In this document: in pieces, positions 33,713-46,500 of the stretch
Layout of the letters: the number at the start of each line of letters is the position of its first letter
Position numbering within the stretch: position 1 is the first letter of the stretch
Assembly (NCBI GenBank): GCA_033439265.1
Contig: JAVTVX010000034.1
Span: 19,978,501-20,042,500 of the forward strand
Length of the DNA stretch: 64,000 nt
Source: Dillenia suffruticosa
Taxonomy: Eukaryota; Streptophyta; Magnoliopsida; Dilleniales; Dilleniaceae
Direction of reading: 5' to 3'
Position numbers and translations under genes: made by a program
The notes under the pieces: generated by a model
The model's database searches: none
Told to the model about the DNA's origin: nothing
What the model saw: only the letters and a program-made list of their open reading frames with translations

Positions 33713-35006
33713 TCGTCTTGTGATAGAGAGGCAAAAGGAAAGAGGAGAAGAGAGAACAGCAAAGAAGACAGAAGACGAAGAGAGAATGCGATTAAGTTTT
33801 AAAATGACCTACCGCTGAGACCTACTTTATGTCCTTTTACTAACTCTTATTTTTTTTTTACGCTACTAAAGATTTCATTAAAAAAAATATTTCACCTTTT
33901 CGAACTCTTTTGTAACTCACTATAGGTTAAAAAAAAGGGTATCCAACAACAAGAAGAAAGAAAAGGGATTGAATAGAGAAACACCCGAATATTTTGTGAT
34001 TTAAGATGTATTGATATCATGATATCAATGGTGATCCATTCTTTTGATATATCATTTTTTGAACAAAAAAAATTTATGTAAACACTTACCCGAAAGTGTC
34101 ACGTATCATATTCCATTGTGGAAGATATAATTCTCTCTACGATTTAAATAATCATTAATCTACCACTTTCTAACATAATCGTTCCACGAGATCTAAATTT
34201 AGTAATGAAATTCTCATACAAAGTCTATCAAGAATTTGCTTTAGGAAAGTTGAATATAATTTTTCAGATTTTGAGTTTTTAAATTAAGTTCAACGAACTT
34301 AATATGATTACTACATACATTGTTGTCTTTTTACAAGTTATCTTTGTCCTTTTTTTTATAAATTATGACCGGAGGACATCATTTCATCACTTTTTGCATG
34401 AATACCTTCTATGGAAATAGGAAAATAAGAAAAAGGAAATAAGGGTTTGGTTAAGAATTTTAGTAGATAATCAAGCACACACCCTTGCTCTTAGCTATAT
34501 GCTTGATTGTTGAGGTCATGAAGGTTACGTATTGGTATAGTCCAATTGTGGAAAAATATAATAAATTGGTATTTTCTTGCTACCCATAATCTCAAACTCT
34601 TTGGGGGTTAAAATTTCAAAATTGGTTATCTAATAATTCTCATAATTTGCTTAAAAGAGGAAACCTAAACAACTTTTATGATCGTAGATTGTTTAGACAT
34701 GTACGTTAGACATGCTTGCTACATTGAATTGCTTACTAAATTGATGTAATGAGCCAAGAGTTTATCCATGCAACATGAATTTTGCATATGAGTGTTGTTT
34801 TTATCTTTTTTGGTTCCCGGTACCGGTATCTAGAGCCTGCTCTAATTAATTTGATTTGAGTATTTGCAAAAGTTTTATTTATGGGATGTTTTCCTAGCAT
34901 AATTTTTTTTATTTCCAAATTTTAAACTCAATACTTGGTTAACGGATCTAGCATTCCATTCCATTAGACCAACTGTCCGTTGATAGTTTTGCAGATGAGT
35001 TGGTAA
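33713..35006. other. Intergenic stretch with a possible terminal exon
   Basis: AT-rich DNA without clear genes. At its right edge the plus strand reads DSFADELVKAKEHPAWQL and ends EWLLQ-stop (about 34973-35050), preceded by a possible TCTAG acceptor at 34951. The second half of this text is repeated at 44087-44129 in the duplicate. I do not recognise the protein; it may be the end of a gene or chance. Confidence 0.25.
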
Positions 35007-36960
35007 AGGCAAAAGAGCATCCAGCTTGGCAGCTAGAGTGGCTTTTACAGTAGTAATGATACAAGATAAAATCCTTTGACCAATTATTTTCACCCAAACC
35101 CTAATATACAATATACATTAAAGTTCACCATCCTAAATAGAAATTTGCCTTTGTCAAACAAACGTTTTACTAACAACTTAACTTACACCAATTTTAAGCA
35201 AGAATTTCATAGATGGGCATCATGTTTACCTCACCAAATGGAAGGCAACATATAAAACATTTGGTTTCAACAAAGCGTTTGGGCCTTCTACTTGACAAGG
35301 TTGGAAATATTGGCCTCCATTAGTTCTAACCATTGCAAACCTTTTGACATTTTCCTTTGTTTTTCATTAGTTCTCTTTTCCTTTGCTCTATATATTGTCC
35401 TCAAGCCTTCGAAGACATAGTCTCTTTCCTTTCGGAGATCGGTGCCTACAGAGATAAAAAGATTTTTTCAGAGTAATGCCAACTCTGGACTCTCAATTCT
35501 TATTGCACTTAAATACTAAAACAATTATGCCTATTATAGGTTTAGAATCAAAACAAATCAACAGAAATTTACTCAAAGACTAACAGGATTTTTTGCTCCA
35601 ATACAGAATACATTATTTGACTAATAGAAAGAATGAAAATGTGACCCACTGTCCTGGAATGATGGCTATGTTTTGGTTTAGCTACATGTTTACAATTGAG
35701 TATACCAATCTGGTTCTGAAGATCTTTCACATATTTCTTTAGTGAAATAAAAATTTAGAAAGGAAGCTTTTGTCCAAATTATAATTCCTCTTCTGCATGA
35801 ATTTTTGTTCAAATTTGGAATATATTTTATCATCTTCTGTCCCCCGTCTAAAGCAATGCTAGTTGATCAAAATAAGGAGACCAAATTTCACATGTTAGTC
35901 TATATCAATAAGAAAAATCTTTGCAAATGTTTCAAATTTTTTACTCGAAATTAAACTTGATCCGATTTGAATTTAAATTTTGTTGGTTTTGATCTCTTGT
36001 ATTAAAAATGCGTTTATCATTAAGATTTGAGCCACAGATCTTCCAAATTTGTGAAGAAAAAATACAAAAATATTCACGCAATAGAATTGAGAGTAGCTTG
36101 AAATGAAATTAGTCGCTATGTACTTTTAAATATTGCAAAGAATTGATTTGTGAATCTTATTGACAAAATAGCAACACTCTACAAGAAACTTAAATCCAAA
36201 CTAGTGTAGCTGTAGCATATATACAGAAATACATCGGTATTTTCCATAACCTAACAGGAAGAAAAGAAAACATGTTTTAGAGTGTTGAGGCCGAAGGTAG
36301 GGATGACAACATTGATCAAGTTGGTCCCTAAGATGTTTCCTTAGATGCTTGCTATTGTATTTTGTTGAAAATATTTCTCTTATTGCTTTCCTAAGCAGAC
36401 CAAATAGCCCACTGCACTGAGGGAAGATTTTGGGCATTTGGGGGTGTTAGCCATTGCTGCCTCGTTGCTGCTCTGATATGCTAGAACATCAAAATTTCCC
36501 AATCCAATTTTTGTGCTAATAACATTAAAACACCACCCCATTAGAATTTTGCATCAATGTAAAGCTAAAAATCATTGAACTTTCTAAAAGTGTTTTACTT
36601 CTACCTCCTTAGTTATGAAAATTGGAGTAACTCTTATCCATGCTTATCTTCAAAATTACAATGCCAATAAATTTTAGAAATAAAGCTCTTGTCCAAATTA
36701 TGATTTTTTTTCAAATAAAAAATATTTGTATTATTTGCCATGCCCAATGCAAGTGGGTCAAACTAAATTTAATTATTTATAAAAGCTCTTGTCCATAAAA
36801 TAGAAACTTTATTATTTTCGAAAAGTGCCATAAAAGACACAACAAATAACCTATGCCTAATGGATGACACGGGTACTTTTCTTAAGTAAGGTCTTTGATT
36901 TGAATATTGTGTATAACAAAAAATAGATGAGTTCAACATGATTATTATATATTGATAGCT

Positions 36961-37001
<41 letters not shown>

Positions 37002-38088
37002 TTTGTGTGTAATTTTTGGTGGGTCATATTTATTTTTCCTGGACTTGAAATTTCTCTATTTCTTTTTAGAATTTTTCTCTACTGTACTTTTTGCCAGTTT
37101 GCTATTGATCTCTGGTGTGTTTTTTTTCCATTGCTTCTCTTTCTCTAGTCTCTTTGCTTAGCACATCTATATCCCAAGGTACGAACACAAAAATAAACAG
37201 TCAGAAAGATTAAATAAAAAATGATTAAAAAATTTTAAAACTATAAGATATTATTGACTTACACAATCGCTTTCCTTTGCAAAACTGTGGTTCACTAAGG
37301 AGCGAACAAAAAGCCCTTTAGAAAGACGGAGCTACCCAATAGACCCAAACAAGTAGTTAAATAATTCCTTAGCTTTGGATGTGTTTAGTTTAATTGATAA
37401 AATTCAACTAATAATTGACCACTGATTGTCAATAACCGATAATCATTATTAATTTATATTAGTGTTTAATTGTATAGCTGATATCGGTTATTGTTCATAT
37501 ATATAAAATAATAAATATGACAAACCTATCTATGCTAATTAAATCTGTTTAATGTTTTAAAATATTTATTTTGATATTATCACTATATTTTGAAATATAT
37601 AATTTATAAATATAATACAAATAATTTTTTCTAAATAATTAATTCAATTACATATTATAAAAATAACTTAAATCATATAAATATATATAACTTTATAAGA
37701 AAAGACAATTTTTTCAACAATAAAAAAAGATAATTAATTAATATAAATATATATCATAATAATAATTTAATCTTATCTTATAAAAAATTATAGAGCAAAA
37801 ATAATAAAAAAAAAAGTAAAAAATGCAAGATGACTAAGATAATTTTTAACTATTTAAATTTGTACATTGCCATTAATACAAAAAAACAAAATAGTAAAAA
37901 ATCCAAGATCAATTTTTCAAAGCGAAAGGCTACTTTGTGTAGCTAATAACTTTTCGACAGCTTTTTTATCACCCGCCGGCATCCTATTTTCTATCAACTA
38001 AGTTACCAAATACCCTTTACGGCTATTGAAAGAACCCAAAAACTATACCAAATACCCATTTGTTTCTATAACATTTTATCACGTTCTA

Positions 38089-39511
38089 CGATAACAATAA
38101 TAAAAAATTGAGTCTTAATTTTAAAATTTGAGTTCGATCATTTGAATGATAAATTTGAAAAAAATATAAAAAAGAAAATAAATTAAAAATATATATATAT
38201 AAATAAAAATAAAAGAAAAAGAAAAGAGAAAGAAAAATAAAAATAAATCAATAAATAAATATCTAAAAAAATATTGATTTAATTTGTGCAGATTTTTGTA
38301 CGCCATCCATTCCTATCTAAGATTATTTTTTCTTCTAAACCCTTAATTTCTATATCATTACGGATAACTTGTATCCAAATTTTCAATAGTCTATCTTTAC
38401 ATTTTACTAGATCTCATATATTTAAGTTCTCGGTTCTCCTAACTAGTGCATCTTTGAGTCTTCTTTGGACATGGTTGAACCATCTCAGATGACACTCTCG
38501 CATCTTATCCACAATTAAACTAATTCATAACTTGTTACGAATCTTTTCAATTTTAATTCTATCTCTTTTAATTTTTTCACACATCTATCTAAATATCCAT
38601 ATTTCTACTACAGACATCTTTGTTTTTGTTGTTGTTTAATAACCCAACACTCAATACCATATAATAATATAGGCCTAGTCGCGGTTATATAGAATTTTCC
38701 CTACAAATGTAATGGTATCGTGTGATCGCAAAGAACTCCGGATGTCATTCTCCATTTTATCCATTTCGTTTGAATCCTATGGTTAACATCTTTATTTATA
38801 TTGTCATCATTTTGAATGATGAAACTAGATATCTAAATCATTCACTTTTGGGTACATATTGCTCATCTAATCTAATCGTTTTTTCATCGTTCTGATCACT
38901 GTCGTTAAACCTACTATCATATTTTCAATTTTCGATCTACTCAATCTAAACCTTTTGGATTCCGGTGTGAGTCTCCATAAATCTAGTTTAACACTAATAC
39001 TCTTCCTAGTTTCATCAACTAGCATTATATCATCTGTGAAAAGTATATACTATGATATTTTATCTTATATATTTTTTGTAATTTCATCAATCACTATTGC
39101 AAAGAGGAGGGGACTTAATGCCAAACTTTAATAGAGCCAAATATTAATGGAGAAACTACCACTCAAACCTCATGAGTTCTTACGCTGGTTACAGCTCCCT
39201 CATGCATATCTCTAATGAGATTAATGTATCTCAAGGATATCCCTTTTTTTTATCAACGCCCACCACAATAAGTCTCTATGAACTCTATCATATACTTTTT
39301 CTAGATCAATGAATATCATATGTAGATCTCTCTTCTGTATTCTATGTGTCTCTTTCAAATATCTTAACAAGTGGATTGCTTCATTGATGGATTTTTCTGG
39401 TATAAATCTAAATTGATTTTGAGATACATTTATCTCTAATTTCAATTTATACTCTATTACTCTCTCCCATAGTTTCATGACAAGACTCATAAGTTTGATT
39501 CCTCTATAATA
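38089..39511 (-). mobile_element. RTE-type LINE fragment, degenerate
   Basis: Minus-strand reverse-transcriptase text: MKLWERVIEYKLKLE, VSQNQFRFIPEKS, DLHMIFIDLEKVYDRV, then the active-site block LFTDD (39029-39043) with Thr where the family has Ala, [17 protein letters not shown], and near the 3' end HLRWFNHVQRR. These follow the order of plant RTE-clade non-LTR retrotransposons. Many stops and frameshifts interrupt it; only the piece at 39221-39490 is open. The minus-strand tail is AT-rich and ends TTATTATTGTTATCG. The 5' part (endonuclease) is missing, as expected for a truncated insertion. The whole segment is absent from the sister copy at about 47211. Confidence 0.87.
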
Positions 39512-39981
39512 ACCTGTTGGTCAATGTAAGTAAAGGGTAACAAAGCTCCGTGACTGTAGTGATTCGACATTAAATCTATTTAATCCTAGGTTTTGAGTTG
39601 GAGCGATTAGAATGGAGAAACAAGAATTGAGAGAGCCGATTCCTTAATGGGTATTATAGTGCTTGCCTAGATTAGTCAGGTGAAACTTGGATACTGATGG
39701 TGGCAAATATTCACTTACACCAAGAGTAAGGGTATCAAAAAGAGAAAGGAGAACTTTATCATCATCTGGATCCCATACTTAGCAATAGGCAGATCAAGCC
39801 AACAAGGATTGAGCTTAGAGAATGATAAGAATTTGCTTCCTTTTGCTCCTGGAAGGAGGAAAAATATACAATGCACACTATCCAAATATATCAGCTAAAC
39901 ATGCAAAAGAATGATTCACAGAGATAGTAAAAGACTTTGAGACTTGAGGTATCAAAACAACTTTTACTGCCCCATAGAACT

Positions 39982-40767
39982 TGATGAAACATGGCCTGGA
40001 GGCCCATTATCAAGAGACCCACGATAACTCAAAGCAATTTTTTTTTTTTTTTGTTATACATGAATTATAACCCTGGATCTCAGGGTTGGAGGTGGGAGAT
40101 TGTGACCACCAGACTGTCCTCTTGGGATCGATAACTCAAAGCATGTCAACAATGCGGATTTATCTTCCCGAAGAGTAGACACGGCCTAACTCCTCGGTAT
40201 TTACGAAACAAATCCAACTCAATCATCTAATAATCAGTCCCCATGTCTCCTTGGTGCTCTCGCCGTCACTAATCGGCTAAAGGTGATATTCACTTTCTTT
40301 TCAAACACACAAGCAATTTTCCATAATTGGAAAGGAGAACCCTAGTCGTTGCCAATAAAGAAAGGAATCTCCATGGTAATCGGAACTTTCCAAATCGGTG
40401 AAACTTGAAATCTTTGAGAATATTTCACAAAAGATCCCATAATCTCTGGACATTTTCGAAAGGAAACTAGGGTTTGAACACCTTAGATACATACGACACT
40501 CAAAGATAAAGACTATATATATATTATAAAGCCAACCAACGAGGTATCTTTCTTTATTTACAAAGAGCGCATATAGACATATAGGATTTTCTTTTAGTTT
40601 GTTTCTCTTATAAAAAATCATGATCTGACTTTAACGTCGGAGTCTTCCTTGTTGAAGCACCCTCCGCCAGCTTTTTGTAGGTCCTATTCCTCACGATCGC
40701 CAGACGATCAGTCATCCCATTTGAGTCAATAGAGTCATTATCTGTGGAGTCAGACCCACCTCCAACA
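39982..40767 (-). mobile_element. Solo LTR with perfect target duplication
   Basis: 786 bp, TG...CA ends (TGATGAAACATGG to CCTCCAACA on the plus strand), flanked by GAACT on both sides (39977-39981 and 40768-40772) and absent from the sister copy, which reads straight through CATAGAACTC. On the minus strand it starts TGTTGGAGG and has a TATA-like TATAATATATATATAG (about 40513-40530). Neither an internal region nor a second LTR is present. The 106-residue minus frame inside it (40301-40621) is unlikely to be a gene. Confidence 0.85.
40037..40128 (-). mobile_element. Short SINE-like insertion inside the solo LTR
   Basis: 92 bp ending (minus strand) in a run of about 17 A, flanked by a perfect 15-bp direct repeat CGATAACTCAAAGCA (40022-40036 and 40129-40143). 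On the minus strand it has GGTTATAATTC, a weak match to a tRNA B box, and TGGTGGTCA upstream as a possible A box. Long target duplication plus poly-A tail mean LINE-machinery retroposition. I do not recognise the family. Confidence 0.72.
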
Positions 40768-42546
40768 GAACTCGCCCGAGGGATTTACCGACCAGATCAT
40801 TTGATGGTGCATTAGAAGCATTCAAGTCACACCGAAGAAGTACTTCAAATTCAAATTTGCCTTTTGCTATCCGTTATGAATGAGCAAGCAATCTGAAAAA
40901 ATATCAGCACCGCATAATTCGGAGTTGAGATAACTGCTAGGCTAAAAGTTAATAAGACTTCACTTGCCACATCAAAACAAGCAAAGGTTACGGCATAGAT
41001 ATGCCAATGGTCAAATTTGGACCAGCCGGAGCAAAAATGTTGATGCTTAAGCAAAAGTCACCATCAAGTGTTTAACTCCATGCAAGAGGGTAATTGCAAA
41101 ATGAGAAGCCCAAATTCTAACCTCTTAGAAATGTCATTGTCCGAAAATGAAAAATATGAATTACTATCATAGTTTGGGCAAGACAACAACCAGCCTCTTT
41201 TTCTTTTTCCCTTCAAATTTAAAGAGAGAGGCATTAAACCCTCAAAGAGGTAAAACACAAATGCAGATATGCCATAACTCTTGTATTAAAATTGTGAAGT
41301 CTTAAACCAAACATTTTAGGACTTGTTAGGATTTGATATGGCTTTTGACCCATCTAACCTGTTATGTACTCTTAAAAACACTTGACACTTATTCAACACC
41401 ATATCAACATTTCCTGTACAATCAAACATTTGAAAATATTCCGAGAGACACCTTCACATAATGATTATCAATCAAACTTCAAATTTTAAAAATAAGCACA
41501 AGTATCTTAATCGCTTGTGCTAATTTTGCAAAACTTTTCGGAAAAACTAAACATTATAGAATACCTAAAACCAATATTACTATGACGTTCTAAATGTGTA
41601 TATGTCATATTCTCAAAAACTTTTTGCCCTGCCTATGTTTCGTCTCAGTGTCCATGACTCCCAAATAAAATTATAAAAAGATCTAGCCTAAAATTGATGC
41701 CTTTTAGGTTGGACAATCATCCATCACCCCACACATTCAATGGCAAATGAGGAGGCAAATATTCAAAACGTGAACCAGTTGACTATTATAGCAATCTTTG
41801 TCTCTTGCCAATGCAACCAAATCCATGGCTAATTCCTCAAGTGGTGAATCGTCTTAAAAGCTTATCAAGTTTTAGCGATCAACCACAAAATTCAGAAACT
41901 AGTTGAACTCAGTGCATCCCTCATGGCTTACCAAAAAATGGTGTTGAGTGCAGCTTTAAAAAGGAAAAATAGGACCCCACAAATTTAGAGCAAAAAAGAT
42001 TTATACCATTAATTGCACTTAGAATTTTGAAAATCTATACCCTAGGCCTTTAGCCATACTTTTTTTTTTTTTTACTTCTAATGTTGTGTTGTATAAGCTC
42101 TTTATAAAGAATATAGAAAACTAAAATTAAATAGACAAATTTAGAGACAACAATAAATAGTTTTGAAAATGAAACCACAACTCCGATGAAATTTATTTAA
42201 AAGTTTATATATATTTTTTTTTACTTATTTGAAATTTATTGATACCTAAAAATCAACAAACTTGAAATTTTAAACAAACTTCACGATCCCAAACACAAGT
42301 TGAATGAATCATGGAGAGAGAGAAAGATGAGAAAGTATGTTTTTGTAGAGATTGTAAGAGACTTTTATAGAGGGAACGATGGAGAGAAAGGAGAGAGAGA
42401 GAGAGAGATTTAAAAGTTAAAGTAACATTCATTCGAAACACCATAATTAACCTAAACATGACCTAAGTTAATTAATAATACAGATTCAGCAATATCATCT
42501 AAATTACAATTACAGCATTAATAGAAACAAATTCATAATATCATAC

Positions 42547-42980
42547 CTATGAAGCCACCCCACTTTCCTCCTCCAAGTTCTTCACATAAGCCTTTAGCAC
42601 CATAACTCAATCCCTTGCCAGTGCCTGCAATGTCCCAACTAGTGCGGAAGCTGGGCTCTTCAAAGACCCCAAAACCTTAAATTTCTCGGGCCCATAAAAC
42701 TTGCCTTCAAAAATAGCCCCAGAAAAGTCATTATTCTCCAAACTTCTTCTGGAAAGTTCTATATGGTTTTAAAGCCAATGAGATTTCCTCAGTATGAAGA
42801 AAGAGCCAAGCATTCATGTCCTTCATACATGGCTTCAAGTTTTCCCATTTTGTGTTCTCTACTGCTTTGTAGACAAGAGTGTTTTCTGCTACCAACAGAC
42901 TGACCGACTGGGGGAATGGAGAGCGTAGCACTTGGAATTGCTTCACTGTGAAGCCTTTGTGCTGGATTGCTGCAACTAAG
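42547..42980 (-). pseudogene. Plastid ribosomal protein uL10 (L10), pseudogene copy 1
   Basis: The minus strand matches the middle and C-terminus of nuclear-encoded chloroplast 50S protein L10, the stalk base that binds L7/L12: KGFTVKQFQVLRS, LLVAENTLVYKAVENT, LKPCMKDMNAWLFLHTEE, ALKPYRTFQKK. A frameshift at about 42740 moves the rest into another frame (NNDFSGAIFEGKFYGPE, LKSPASALVGTLQA, LKAYVKNLEEE), which also has an internal deletion (the TRAEIYAK region) and a stop after ALARD. The N-terminal half, including the transit peptide, is missing. The same relic is present in copy 2, so it was already dead before the duplication. Confidence 0.85.
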
Positions 42981-43098
42981 TATAAGATTTTAATCTTACA
43001 CTTAAAATGGGTGGCATCTTTATTTTCCCTAGTAAATAATTAGGATACTAATTTCTCTTAAAAATATAAATGTATAAGATTTTAATCTTGATACATTT

Positions 43099-43579
43099 TG
43101 TTAGATTTATTTCACTACATACACACCGTGTAAATTAAAAGTTCAGAACTTTGAGTAAATGCATCCAAGAAATCAGTCGGATTGCGAACTTACTCGTATG
43201 GATCGCTACAAATTCACGACACTTCAATCCAAAATCCAATGAATCTAATAACGGGAGAAATTTTCCTATTCGAAAAATTTCTCAAAACCTCAAGATAATT
43301 CTCACTCTAGAGATTATTTATTTTGCTCTCAAATTCTCTCTAGGCAATGTGTTCTCAAACAAAACACACCCTCATCTTTTTCTCTCTAGGCAATGTGTTC
43401 TATAGCAAAATACACACTCATCTCACGTACAAAGTTCCCCACTAAAAGAGAGGGAGAGAACCCTCTGGGGAAATGGGAGCTAGTGGGTGGTTAGTGGGTG
43501 TTTAAATGAGATAATTTCCCTTATTTAAATTAAAATTATTTACATTTGGTAAAAGGCCCCATGGGCACATTTACCAACA
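43099..43579. mobile_element. Short solo LTR
   Basis: 481 bp beginning TGTTAGATTT and ending TTTACCAACA, flanked by CATTT on both sides (43094-43098 and 43580-43584). The sister copy reads GATACATTTCAACCC with no insertion (about 49880), which proves the boundaries. It contains two near repeats of TCTCTAGGCAATGTGTTCT. Confidence 0.85.
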
Positions 43580-46500
43580 CATTTCAACCCTACAAATTGT
43601 CTAAAAATATATATAATTTATATATTTAAGAGTATATTTATATTATAAATCTTTATCGTTAATAAAAACTTATTTAAATTTTAGAATTACTTTTCATTTT
43701 TGCTTGGTGAAGAATACATATATATTGTGAATTTTTATCGTTAATAAACATTTATTTAGATTTTAAAATAACTTCTATTTTTTTCTTGGTCTGATCTTTT
43801 TTTTTTTAATCGAATAATGTAATTCAATCATGCTTATTAAAAATTTTTAAATAACTAGGCATAAAATAACTAAAATTCCCTTATATTAAAATCTTAAGTT
43901 AAATTGGTATTTAAAACTTTTATTGTAGACTCATGTCGATCAATTTTTAATGTGAAAGTATGTTTTCAAGATAAAATAAATAAAAATTTTGACAGTCAAT
44001 ATCTCTCAGATGATGAAGTAGTTTAAAATAAATTTAGACAAATTCTAGTTGGGTATGTCAACAATTATCCCTTATATTTAAATTTAGCAAAAGAGCATCC
44101 ATCTTGGCTGCTAGAGTGGCTTTTACAGTAGTAAGGATACAAGATAAAATCATTTGACCAATTATTTTCACCCAAATCCGTAATATACAATATACATTAA
44201 AATTCACCACCATAAATAGAATTTTGCCTCTGTCAAACAGACATTTTATTAGCCACTTACACCAATTTTGAGTAAGAATTTCATATATGGGTATAATGTT
44301 TGCTTCACCAAATGGAAAGCAAAATATAAAACATTTGGTTTCAACAAAGCGTTTGGGCCTTCTACGTATTTACAAGGATGGAAATATTGGCCTCCAATAG
44401 TTCTAACCATTGCAAACCTTTTGACATTTTCCTTTGTTTTTCATTAGTTCTCTTTTGCTTTGCTCTAGATATCGTCCTCGAGCCTTCGAAGACACAGTCT
44501 CTTTCCTTTCGAAGATCGGTGCCTGAAGAGAAATAAAAAGATTTTTTCAGGGTAATGCCAACTCTGGACTCTCAATTCTTATTGCACTTAAATACTAAAA
44601 CAATTATGCCTATTTGTAGATTTAGAATCAAAACAAATCAACAGAAATTTACTGAATGACTAACCAGAATTTTTGCTCCAATGCAGAACACATTATTTCA
44701 CTAATAGAAAGAACAAAAATATGACCCACTGTTTGTAAACATAATCCACTATTCTGGAATGATGGCTATGTTTTGGTTTAGCTTCATGTTTACAATTGAG
44801 CATACCAATCTCTTCACATGTTATCATAATCCATTATGCCTCTTTTATCATCTTCTGTCCCCGATCTAAAGTAATGCTAGTGGATCAAAACAAAGAGACC
44901 AAATTTCACATGTTAGTCTATATCAATAAGAAAAATCTTTGCGAGTGTTTCAAATTTTTGACTCGAAATTAGACTTGATCCAACTTGAATTTAAATTTTG
45001 GTGGTTTTGTTCTCTTATATTAAAAATGCTGTTTATCATTATGATTTGTGCCGCGATCTTCCAAACTTGTGAAGAAAAAATGAAAAAATAGTCACGCAAT
45101 AGAATTGAGAATAGTTTGAAATGAAATTAGCCGCTATGTACTTTTAACTATTGCAAAGAATTGATTTGTGAATCTTATTGACAAAATAGCAACATTCTAC
45201 AAGAAACTTAAATCCAAACCAGTGTAGCTGTAGCATATATACAGAAATACATCACTGGTATTTTCCATAACCTCACAGGAAGAAAAGAAAACATGTTTTA
45301 CAGTCTTGAGGCCGAAGGTTGGGATGACAACATTGATCAAGTTGGTCCCTAAGTTTCCTCAGATGCTTGCTATTGTATTTTGTTGAAAATATTTCTCTTA
45401 TTGCTTTCCTAAGCAGACCAAACAGCTCACTGCGCTAAGGGAAGATTTTGGGCATTTGGGGGGTGTTAGTTATTGCTGCCTTGTTGCTGCTCTGATCTGC
45501 CAGAACATCAAAATTTCTCGATCCAATTTTTGTGCTAATAACATTAAAACTCCACCCCATTAGAATTTTGCATCAATGTAAAGCTAAAAATCATTGAACT
45601 TTCTAAAAGTGTTTTACTTCCACCTTCTTAGTTATGAAAATAGAAGTAACTCTATCCTTGCTTATCTTCAAAATCACAATGCCAATAAATTTTAGAAAAA
45701 AAACTCTTGTCCAAATTATGATTTTTTTTTTCAAATAAAAAATATTTGTATTATTTGCAATGCCCCATGCTAGAGGGTCAAACTAAATTTAATGATTTAG
45801 AAAAGCTCTTGTCCATAAAATAGAAACTTAATTATTTTTGAAAAGTGCCACAAAAGACACAACAAATAACTAATGCCTAATTGATGACATCGGTACTTTC
45901 CTAAGTAAGGTCTCAGATTTGAATCTTATGTATAATAAAGAACAGACAAGTTTAATGTGATTATCAGATATTGATGGTTTATAATATATATAAATTTTTG
46001 TGTGTAATTTTTGGTGGGTCATATTTATTTTTCCTGGACTTGAAATTTCTCTATTTCTTTTTAGAAATTTTCTCTACTGTACTTTTTGCCAGTTAGCTGA
46101 TCTCTAGTGTGTTTTTTCCATTGCTTCTCTTTCTCTAGTCTCTTTGGCTTAGCACATCTATATTCCGAGGTACGAACACAAAAATAAACAGTTAGAGAAG
46201 ATTAAATAAAAAATGAATAAAAAATTTGTAAACTATAAGATATTATTGACTTACACAATCGCTTTCCTTTGCAAAAGTGTGGTTAGCTAAGGAACGAACA
46301 AAAAGCCCTTTAGAAAGACCGAGCTACCCAATAGAGCCAAACAAATAATTAAATAATTCCTTAGCTTTGGATGTGTTTAGTTTAATTGATAAAATTCAAC
46401 TAATAATTGGCCGCCAATAATATACCACTAATTGTCAATAACCGATAATCGTTGTTAATTTATATTAGTGTTTAATTGCATAGCTGATATCAGCTATTGT

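Larger units (their letters stand above)
35007..44084 (+). repeat. Tandem segmental duplication, copy 1
   Basis: From GCAAAAGAGCATCCAGCTTGG onward this segment is colinear with 44085-50336 and directly adjoins it. The copies share long near-identical runs, including the non-coding flanks of the uL10c pseudogene and the GA-rich tracts. Copy 1 is longer because of a LINE (38089-39511), two solo LTRs (39982-40767 and 43099-43579) and a stretch at about 41313-41670 missing in copy 2. The short frames conserved in both copies (for example 40851-41054 and 47827-48030) show no codon-level constraint that I can see. Confidence 0.9.

Noticed and set aside
40301..40621. 106-residue minus-strand frame
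   Set aside because: Falls entirely within a solo LTR; composition and context do not support a gene.
40851..41054. 67-residue minus frame conserved at 47827-48030
   Set aside because: Conserved only because the whole segment is duplicated; no recognisable domain, and substitutions are not confined to third positions.
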